A stretch of 64,000 bases of DNA, taken from positions 30,405,778 through 30,469,777 of the forward strand of contig OZ024876.1 in the NCBI GenBank assembly GCA_964017185.1, in the 5' to 3' direction. Source of the stretch: Rugalucina vietnamica (Eukaryota; Mollusca; Bivalvia; Lucinida; Lucinidae). The translations under genes were made by a program, and so were the position numbers. Position 1 is the stretch's first letter, and the number at the start of each line of letters is the position of its first letter. Of the stretch, positions 56,416-64,000 are shown one piece after another. The notes beneath the pieces are model-generated. The model did not search any database. It was not told the origin of the DNA and worked only from the letters and a program-made list of their open reading frames with translations.

Positions 56416-58441
56416 AGCTCGACTGCACGAAGTGCATAGAGCTATTGCAGTCACCCCGGTCGTCCACGTTCCCGTTCCCGTTCCCGTGCGCGTGCGCGTG
56501 CGCGTCACACTTGCGTTAAAGTTTTCTAGAAGTCCATATCTTGAGAACCACTCATCAGAAAGCATTCATACTTGGACCATAGATACCCTGTAGGGTTAGC
56601 TTTCATTCCATGGCATCGGGCCCCTGGGTCCAGGCCAGGGGGTGGGGCTGGAGGTTAAAATCTAGAACACCTTCAAAAATGGCAATTCTTGTGTTAAAGT
56701 TTTCTAGAAGTCCATATCTTGACAACCACTCATCAGAAAGCATTGATACTTGGGCCATTGACACCCTGTAGGGTCGGCTTTCATTCCATGGCATCAGATC
56801 CCTGGGTCCATGCCAGGGGGTGGGGCTAGAGGTTAAAATCTAGAACACCATTAATAATAATGGCTTTTCTGTGATATAGTATTCTAGAAGTCTATATCTT
56901 GAAAACTTTTTATCAGAGGGCTTTCATACTCGGACCATAGGTACCCTGTAGGGTTGAGTTTCATTGCATGGCATCGGATCTCTGGGTCCATGCCTGGGGG
57001 GTGGGGCTGGAGGTTAAAAACTAGAACACTGTAAAAAATAGATGTACTGCTGTGTAACTTTAACAAGGAGTCCATATCTTGACAACAACTTATCATAAAG
57101 CATTCATACTTCATACACTTTAGGTTCCATGACGTCGGACCTCTGGGTCGGAGTCAGGGGGGTGGGGCTAGAGGTCAAAATCTAGAACTCCCCGAATTTT
57201 TTTTCTTTTTATTTCTTAATAGAAACAACTTAGGAAGATGGTTGGTCATTCATCTTTTGACTTTGTGACACTGACTTGTGTGTCATGACGGTAAGGGTCG
57301 GTTGACCTACTTTCCATGGTTCAGTGATTTTGCCTTATATCTTGACACTCAGTTAGTATATTTTCTTACTTCTTTCAGATTATGAGTGAGTACGACCAGG
57401 CCTTTGACCCCAATATACTTATAGGTCACTGTGACCTAATTTCACGGTTCAGTGATTTTGCCTTATATCTTGACACTCAATTAGTATATTTTCATACTTT
57501 TTTCAGATTATGAGTATGACCAGACCTTTGACCCCAATATACTTATAGGTCACTGTGACCTAATTTCACGGTTCAGTGATTTTGCCTTATATCTCAGTAC
57601 CCAAATGGTTTATGAACAAACTTCTTTCAAAGTATGTTTGCATATGACAAGACCTTTGACCCTGAAGTAGTCCTAGGTCACTGTGACCTAATTTCACGGT
57701 TCAGTGATTTTGCCTTATATCTTGACACTCAATTAGTATATTTTCATACTTTTTTAGATTATGAGTGAGTATGACCAGACCTTTGACCCCAATATACTTA
57801 TAGGTCACTGTGACCTAATTTCACGGTTCAGTGACTTTGCCTTGTATCTCGGCACTCAAGTGGTTTATGAACAAACTTCTTTCACACTATATTTGCGTAT
57901 GACAAGACCTTTGACCCTAAAGTAGTCCTAGGTCAATATGACCTAATTTCACGGTTCAGTGATTTTGCCTTATATCTCGACACTCAGTTGGTATTTTTTC
58001 ATACTTCTTTCTGATTATGAATGAGTATGACCAGACCTTTAACCCAAGCATACTTATAGGTCACTGTGACCTAATTTCATGGTTCAGTGATTTTGCTTTA
58101 TATCTCAACACTGAATGGGTATATGATCATATTTCTTTCACATTATGAGTAAGTATCACTAGACCTTTGACCCTGAAATACTTATAGGTCAGTGTGACCT
58201 TATTTCACGGTTCAGTGATTTTGCCTTGTGTCTTGGCACTCAGTTGGTATATGAACACACTATAACTATAACTATAAATCTTAGGTAGTTATAGTTAACT
58301 TTGATGGTTCAGTGATTTTGTCTTATTGCATCAAGGCAAAAAGATGTATGAGCATAATGCTTTGGGTTACTGGTCGGGTTTGGCCTTATGTTTGACAAAG
58401 ATCAGAAGCAGTTGAGCACGCTGTCCTGCGACAGCTCTTAT
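56416..58441 (+). mobile_element. Pearl-like element with two different tandem arrays
   Basis: Starts AGCTCGACTGCACGAAGTGC (hairpin with 'gcatagagct'), then a CGTTCCCGTTCCCG/GTGCGC microsatellite (56467-56505). Four units of about 180 bp follow (56510-57190; 'ttctagaagtccatatcttg', 'ggtggggctggaggttaaaa'), then about eight units of about 127 bp (57270-58265; 'tttcacggttcagtgatttt', 'agacctttgaccc'). It ends 'cctgcgacagctctt'. Seven units carry AGGTCAnnnTGACCT palindromes. No coding frame. Confidence 0.8.
57423..58200. promoter_or_regulatory. Seven perfect ERE-type palindromes, one per tandem unit
   Basis: AGGTCAnnnTGACCT at 57423, 57547, 57675, 57802, 57930, 58058 and 58186 (spacers ctg, ctg, ctg, ctg, ata, ctg, gtg), 124-128 bp apart. 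This equals the consensus oestrogen response element (inverted repeat with 3-bp spacer). Binding in the animal is not shown. Confidence 0.85.
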
Positions 58442-58628
58442 TCATGCTCAACTCAGCTGAGACTAAAATTTATCCTGCTTATAAATATTAAAATGCCAAC
58501 AATTGTCGGCATTTTAACATTTATCAGCAGGATAAATTACAGGCTTTGGCATTCTGAACATTCAATTTCAATATTTTTGGGCTATTTTGGTATTTATGCA
58601 TGAAAAAAAGTTTTATAACCTCGGGCCC
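58440..58628. mobile_element. MITE-B copy, left-truncated
   Basis: Begins at 'ttcatgctcaactcagctga', joined directly to the end of the pearl-like element; right end 'gttttataacctcgggccc'. Palindrome 'atgccaacaattgtcggcat'. Confidence 0.75.
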
Positions 58629-58644
58629 TGGTCAATTTTACATA

Positions 58645-58740
58645 GGCCAGACTCACCACTCCTGGGTAAACATCGCCACTATGGGGAGTTGATGTGTCTT
58701 GCTCAAGGGTAAAACTCATATCCGGTGGGGTTCCATACCA
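58645..58740 (-). mobile_element. SINE fragment
   Basis: Reverse complement of the body of the SINE at 38290-38482 ('gagttgatgtgtcttgctca', 'actcctgggtaaac'). Confidence 0.55.
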
Positions 58741-59017
58741 CATCACAATAACATGTCCATGTAATGTTTACCTTACCCCCGTATATCTCAATTTTATACA
58801 GTAAAACTCGAATGTTCATGGGTATACTATTTTTCTTATTTTTAATCCAAAACATAGATTGTGGGTACTCGCAGAGGCAGTTCTAACGTGTACCCACAAT
58901 CTGGGTTTTGAGCAAAAATATGGAAAGTAACCTGTATCAAAATTTTTCAACTGAAAATTTTCAGTTTTTACAGCGGAAAAAAATCTCTATATATTACATG
59001 GGCAAGTTTTTGTAATG
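58735..59017 (+). mobile_element. MITE-D copy ending at a splice acceptor
   Basis: Left 'catcacaataacatgtccat', hairpin 'ttctaacgtgtacccacaat' (left hairpin arm shortened), right TIR 'acatgggcaagtttttgtaatg'. CAG and the candidate exon 59021 follow immediately. Confidence 0.7.
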
Positions 59018-59020
59018 CAG

Positions 59021-59105
59021 GAACTCTTTCTTGGAGCGTCTGACACACTATACTATGAGGAAACCACGCTCCCCATATTAATTAAACTGGGAGAAGCTAT
59101 ATCCT
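59021..59105 (+). CDS. Candidate coding exon of unknown gene
   Basis: Between an acceptor (tttttgtaatgcag) and a strong donor (T|GTAAGT) one frame is open: ELFLGASDTLYYEETTLPIL then IKLGEAIS, 28 codons plus one base. The other two frames have stops. The composition looks like real soluble protein, and it is one of the few unique stretches nearby. I do not recognise the family. No partner exon with matching phase was found, so it could be part of a gene extending beyond the window, or chance. Confidence 0.4.
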
Positions 59106-59561
59106 GTAAGTTTGGGTTTATTCTATCCATTACATAGCATAAAAGTATGTGATTTCTCCTACTGAAAGATCACATAACTTGCCAAATACTTTGTACTTAA
59201 TGCAAAGTTCTTGCGATTTTATACATGAAGATTTGTTATGTTTTGATTCCTTTTAGCATTATTTTTAGCATCAAACATAATGGTAGCATTACAAACACCT
59301 TTCAAGGTCTCCAATCATTATGCAACAACTAAAGACATATACAACATGCAACAAATACTCTGGTCAAAATAAGTGAAGCCCGAGCTAAAATTTTCCCATT
59401 GGAACTTAATGCAAAAAGTTTCAAGTTTGTTTTGCCATAACTTTAAACCAAGTGAATACTTTTGCACACATTTTTAGCAACAGAACAACATAATGCCTTT
59501 CTAAAGAAAGATAGGCAAGTTGTCATTCGTATCTTCATATTTTCTGTCAGGCACAACACAT
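59106..59561. other. No recognised feature
   Basis: AT-rich sequence after the candidate exon. Confidence 0.4.
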
Positions 59562-59795
59562 GAGCCACCTCGTGGGAAAACCAACAATCTGCATAGGCGA
59601 AAACAAAGACGCAGATCAGCTTCGCGGTAACCGCGAAGCTGATCAGCACCTTTGTTTTCGCTACTCGGATAGTACAATTCCTCTTCTACTTAAATCCGAA
59701 ATTTCAAGCTTCTAGTTCTTTTCTGTGCTTGTACAGGCCGGTTTGTGTCAGACCTGTTCGGAAACCACATTGTTGGTTTTCCCATGAGGTGGCTC
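59562..59795 (+). mobile_element. MITE-A copy, near consensus
   Basis: Short arm first; perfect stem ttcgcggtaaccgcgaa. Confidence 0.9.
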
Positions 59796-60045
59796 ATTTT
59801 AGTAACTATCAGGAATCTTTCCATGTTATGCCTAAAGTAAATTTGCAAAATTCTGGGTATTCTTGGACAATTTAGCACATATCGTTAGATAATCGGTAGT
59901 TTAAATTAATTGAATGTTTGTTTAATAACTCATTGAATTTTGTGTCTAACTCCAATTTAGTTAGCACTTTGAATTGCTTTAGATGTTCCCTGAAAGAAAC
60001 AACTTCATTACTTTGGATTCGAAAAGAAGTGGGGCTTACCTTATT

Positions 60046-60284
60046 TGAGATGCATCATGAGAAAAACGAATTTTTGCCTATGCAAAAACAAAGGCGCAGA
60101 TCAGCTTCGCAGTAACTGTGAAGCTGATCAGCGCCTTTGTTTTCGCGACACGGATAGCACAATCCCTCTTTTTCATAAATCTGGAATTTCAGTGGTCTAG
60201 TCTGCTTCTGTGACTCAACAGGCCGGTTTGTGTCAGGCCTGGTAGGAAATCCGGAAGACCGTTTTTTTTTCGCGTCACAGCTCA
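60046..60284 (+). mobile_element. MITE-A copy
   Basis: Short arm first; core cagcttcgcagtaactgtga then agctg. Confidence 0.8.
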
Positions 60285-60367
60285 TTTTGACCAGTTTATG
60301 AGCTGTGGCTACTGTTTTTGAAATTGATATAGTGCTAACTGTATCTGCAATTGCTGTGCATTAGGTT

Positions 60368-60440
60368 GATAAAAAAAAACTTGGCCCCAGACAAGGCTGC
60401 ATTAACAGAAGGAAGCTGATCAAACCTGCACTGTCTGAGG
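60368..60440 (+). other. Weak candidate exon
   Basis: Open frame DKKKLGPRQGCINRRKLIKP ALSE between 'gcattag' and GTATTT. Its phase does not fit the exon at 59021-59105 and the acceptor is poor. Confidence 0.15.
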
Positions 60441-60469
60441 TATTTTGCTATCTTAAGCCATATTTATTT

Positions 60470-60704
60470 GGGCAGTCTCGTGGGAAAACCAACAATCTGC
60501 ATATGCGAAAACAAAGACGCAGATCAGCTTCGCGGTAACCGTGAAGCTGATCAGCGCCTTTGCTTTCGCTACTCGGATAGTACAATTCCTCCTCTACTTA
60601 ACTCCGAAATTTCAAGCTTCTAGCCTGCTTCTGTGACTGTACAGGCCGGTTTGTGTCGGACCTGTTCGGAAACCACATTGTTGGTTTTCCCATGAGGCGG
60701 CTCA
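60470..60704 (+). mobile_element. MITE-A copy
   Basis: Short arm first; core ttcgcggtaaccgtgaa (one G-T pair). Confidence 0.85.
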
Positions 60705-60830
60705 TTTGTTTTAGCATTATTACTGCAACTATTTTTGAAGAACTTTGACTGTACTTGATTTTGTCAGTTTTGAGATTATGTTGTATAGATATTGAGCTAT
60801 AATGTCAAGAGAATATCCGTTTTTGTATAT

Positions 60831-61049
60831 GAGCCGCCTCATGAGAAAACCAACAATGTGGTTTCTGAACAGGCCCGACACAAACCAAGCTGTACAAGCA
60901 CAGAAAATGGCTAGAGGCTGGAAATTTAGGATTTCGAAAGTAGAGGAGCAGTACTATCCCTGTAGTGAAAACAAAGGCGCTGATCAGCTTCGCATTAACT
61001 GCGAAGCTGATCTGTGCCTTTGGTTTCGCATATGCAGATTGTTGATTTT
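60831..61049 (-). mobile_element. MITE-A copy cut by a pearl-like element
   Basis: Long arm first; core cagcttcgcattaactgcga then agctg. It stops at 'gattgttgattttt' where the element at 61050 begins. Confidence 0.8.
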
Positions 61050-62264
61050 TATCGCACCTGCTTATAGCAGGGTGCGATATAGGAGTCCAAATTTCTGTCC
61101 GTCCGTTCGTTCGTTCGTTCGTCCGTCCGTTCGTCCGTCCGTCTGTCCGTCAACATTTACGTCGAAGTTTGGTTTTCTCGACATCAGAGATAGCTGCGAG
61201 TCTGAAACCTTGCATAGTAATTGTCCCTGACATACCCTTCAAGCACGCACCTTAACCCGGTGGCTTTGACCTATATTTCATGGTCCACTGACTTCGAAAA
61301 TTTTTATGTCGAAGTTTTGTCAACATTTACGTCGAAGTTTGGTTTTCTTGACATCAGAGATAGCTGCGAGTCTGAAACCTTGCATAGTAATTGTCCTTGA
61401 CATACCCTTCAAGCACGCACCTTAATGCGGTGCCCTTGACCTATATTTCATGGTCCACTGACTTTGAAAATTTTTACGTCGAAGTTTGGTTTTCTCGACA
61501 TCAGAGATAGCTGCGAGTCTGAAACCTTGCATAGTAATTGTCCTTGACATACCCTTCAAGCACGCACCTGAACCCGGTGCCCTTGACCTATATTTCACGG
61601 TCCACTAACTTTGATAATTTTTACGTCAAAGTTTGGTTTTCTTGACATCAGAGATAGCTGCAAGTCTGAAACCTTGCATAGTAATTGTCCTTGACATACC
61701 CTTCAAGCACGCACCTTAACCCGGTGCCCTTGACCTATATTTCACCGGTGCCCTTGACCTATATTTCACGGTCCACTGACTTTGAAATTTTTTACGTCAA
61801 AGTTTGGTTTTCTCGACATCAGAGATAGCTGCGAATCTGAAACCTTGCATAGTAATTGTCCTTGACATTCCCTTAAAGCACGCACCTTAACCCGGTGCCC
61901 TTGACCTATATTTCACGGTCCACTAACTTTGATAATTTTTACGTCGAAGTTTGGTTTTCTTGACATCAGAGATAGCTGCAAGTCTGAAACCTTGCATAGT
62001 AATTGTCCTTGACATACCCTTCAAGCACGCACCTTAACCCGGTGCCCTTGACCTATATTTCACAGTGCACTGACTTTGAAATTTTTTACGTCGAAGTTTG
62101 GTTTTCTCGACATCAGAGATAGCTGCGAATCTGAAACATTGCATAGTAATTGTCCTTGACATGCCCTTCAAGCACGCACCTTGACCCGGTGCCCTTGAAC
62201 TATATTTCACGGTCTGTTGACTTTGCCCGATGCAGGTGCGATATCGACCTCCGCGGAGTTCTTG
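61050..62264 (+). mobile_element. Pearl-like element, 7 units
   Basis: Start TATCGCACCTGCTTATAGCA (hairpin with 'gggtgcgata'), CCGT/TCGT microsatellite at 61097-61152, seven units of about 150 bp ('aaccttgcatagtaattgtc' near 61206, 61376, 61525, 61672, 61841, 61989, 62136), end 'gatgcaggtgcgatatcgac' with TIR GCAGGTGCGATA. Confidence 0.85.
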
Positions 62265-62464
62265 TCTCATGATGCAACTCATAGGCACATATCAGCTGTG
62301 CTGCTCATTCGGGACTTTTGTGCCCTTGCTATCTACTGCTTGAATTTCACAAATTGCCAAAACCGTGTCAAAAAGGCAAGGCTATGCTGTCTGTGCCTTT
62401 GTTGTTCACATATTCAAAAAGCAGGTGTTATAAAATAGATAGGGCTCATCTTTATAACAAAATT

Positions 62465-62700
62465 GAGCCTGTGCATGGGAAAACCAACAATCTGCATAGG
62501 CAAAAACAAAGGCTCAGATCAGCTGTGCAGTCACTGCACAGCTGATCACTGCCTTTGTTTTCGCTACACTGCTGGTGCAATACCTCTTCTCCTTAAATCC
62601 AAAATTTCCAATCTCTAACCATCTTTCGGTGAATGTACAGGCTGGTTTGTGTCGGACCTGGTGAGACCCCAAATCGTTTGTTTTCTCACGCACAGGCTCA
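62465..62700 (+). mobile_element. MITE-A copy
   Basis: Short arm first; stem tgtgcagtcactgcaca, intact. Confidence 0.85.
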
Positions 62701-62821
62701 AATGGTATTAAAATCACATTTGTTACAGGATTTTAGGATTTGCCAGAAAAGTGATTTTAAGAAAAGTTTCAAAATATAACAGAGATATAAATAGAAAAAT
62801 GAAAAGTTTCATTTAGTTTGT

Positions 62822-63715
62822 TATCGCACCTGCTTATAGCAGGGTGCGATATAGGAGTTCAAATTTCCGTCCGTCCGTACGTTCGTTAGTTCGTTCGTTC
62901 GTCCGTTCGTTCGTCCGTCAACATTTACGTCGAAGTTTAGTTTTCTCGACATCAGAGATAGCTGCGAGTCTGAAACCTTGCATAGTAATTGTCCCTGACA
63001 TACCCTTCAAGCACGCACCTTAACCCGGTGCCCTTGACCTATATTTCATGGTCCACTGACTTTGAAAATTTTTACGTCGAAGTTTTGTCAACATTTACGT
63101 CGAAGTTTGGTTTTCTCGCCATCAGAGATAGCTGCGAGTCTGAAACCTTGCATAGTAATTGTCCTTGACATACCCTTCAAGCACGCACCTTAACCCAGTG
63201 CCCTTGACCTATATTTCACGGTCCACTGACTTTGAAAATTTTTACGTCGAAGTTTGGTTTTCTCGCCATCAGAGATAGCTGCGAGTCTGAAACCTTGCAT
63301 AGTAATTGTCCTTGACATACCCTTCAAGCACGCACCTTGACCCGGTGCCCTTGACCTATATTTCACGGTCCACTGACTTTGAAAATTTTTACGTCGAAGT
63401 TTGGTTTTCTCGCCATCAGAGATAGCTGCAAGTCTGAAACCTTGCATAGTAATTGTCCTTGACATACCCTTCAAGCACGCACCTTAACCCGGTGCCCTTG
63501 ACCTATATTTCATGGTCCACTGACTTTGAAAATTTTTACGTCGAAGTTTGGTTTTCTCAACATCAGAGATAGCTGCGAGTCTGAAACCTTGCATAGCAAT
63601 TGTCCTTGACATGCCCTTCAAGCACGCACCTTGACCCGGTGCCCTTGAACTATATTTCATGGTCTATTTACTTTGCCCGATGCAGGTGCGATATCGACCT
63701 CCGCGGAGTTCTTGT
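62822..63715 (+). mobile_element. Pearl-like element, 5 units
   Basis: Same family and direction as 61050-62264 with five units (near 62974, 63143, 63292, 63440, 63589) and microsatellite 62870-62920. Ends 'cctccgcggagttcttgt', identical to the other copy. Confidence 0.85.
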
Positions 63716-64000
63716 TTTCTTGAAAAAAACCTGGGCTTGTTGACTTGCAAAAATAAAAGATGAAAGTATTGATGGACCGTGAAATAAAGAGCAATAGTAC
63801 AGGATGAAGAGCATGCTTGAATGGTGAATTGGTATGTCAAAGACAATTGCTGTGCAAAGTTTCAACATTGCAGCTATCCCAATTGTAATATAACTAGGTC
63901 AAGGTTACAAGGTCAAGGATCTCACTTTAATGGAATTAAGTATTACACATACCATGCAAGATTTCAATCTTGCTGCTGCTACCACAGGTGTAGAGAAACC
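63716..64000 (-). mobile_element. Probable fragment of a related repeat
   Basis: 'aactaggtcaaggttacaag' and 'ttgctgtgcaaagtttcaac' resemble pearl-type units read in reverse; it runs out of the window. Confidence 0.4.

Noticed and set aside
60368-60440. Second exon of the unknown gene at 59021
   Set aside because: Open but with a poor acceptor and a phase that does not join; kept only as a weak candidate.
60802-61230. 142-codon frame on the + strand
   Set aside because: It spans MITE-A, the junction and the CCGT microsatellite (SVRPSVRPSV-like translation); no gene.

Overview
The window looks like nuclear DNA of a marine invertebrate, most likely a bivalve mollusc (probably heterodont). The evidence is intron-split animal genes, a CR1/Jockey-like retrotransposon, tRNA-type SINEs, and many elements built like the bivalve 'pearl' elements: a short terminal inverted repeat (TIR), a CCGT/ACGG microsatellite, then about 150-bp tandem units. 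No bacterial genes, operons, rRNA, CRISPR or intact tRNA genes were seen. Protein-coding DNA is only about 2 kb of 64 kb; most of the rest is repeats.

Two genes are recognisable, both on the + strand. (1) The last four coding exons of a NEDD4/NEDD4L-type HECT ubiquitin ligase lie at 6271-12246, and the gene begins left of the window. The codon of its catalytic cysteine is split by the last intron. The exon-end/splice-donor junction there has been copied into a 12-unit G-rich tandem array (10897-11710). (2) A complete EDC3 gene (enhancer of mRNA decapping 3, P-body factor) lies at 35447-42598: six coding exons, about 556 aa, with LSm, FDF and YjeF_N domains in order. One further candidate exon (59021-59105) and a weaker one (60368-60440) could not be assigned.

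Repeat families, named here for reference. MITE-A: about 230-bp fold-back element, TIR GAGCCGC...GAGAAAACC / GGTTTTCTC...GCGGCTC, with a strong palindromic core; about 49 copies, most asymmetric (one short and one long arm), two symmetric. For MITE-A, '+' means short arm first and '-' means long arm first. MITE-B: TIR GGCCCYGAGGTTATAAAAC; 6 copies. MITE-C: TTAACCCAT ends with a GC-rich hairpin; 3 copies. MITE-D: about 280 bp with 25-bp TIRs and a TTGTGGGTAC hairpin; 5 copies, two of which end exactly at splice acceptors. Pearl-like elements lie at 1-895, 902-3404, 3404-5898, 6433-9388, 36945-38260, 47021-47765, 56416-58441, 61050-62264 and 62822-63715.

Layout: 1-6030 pearl-like arrays; 6031-13700 end of the NEDD4-type gene with its repeat-filled introns; 13700-21450 MITE-A copies, a 903-bp hAT-like element, and small fold-back elements; 22010-25605 a 3.6-kb element with about 540-bp inverted ends around a 188-bp satellite; 26750-32340 broken non-LTR retrotransposons; 32600-34300 fold-back fragments; 35430-42600 EDC3; 42600-64000 dense MITEs, pearl-like elements and low-complexity DNA. 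One pearl-like element (56416-58441) carries seven perfect palindromes matching the oestrogen response element, one per about 127-bp unit.
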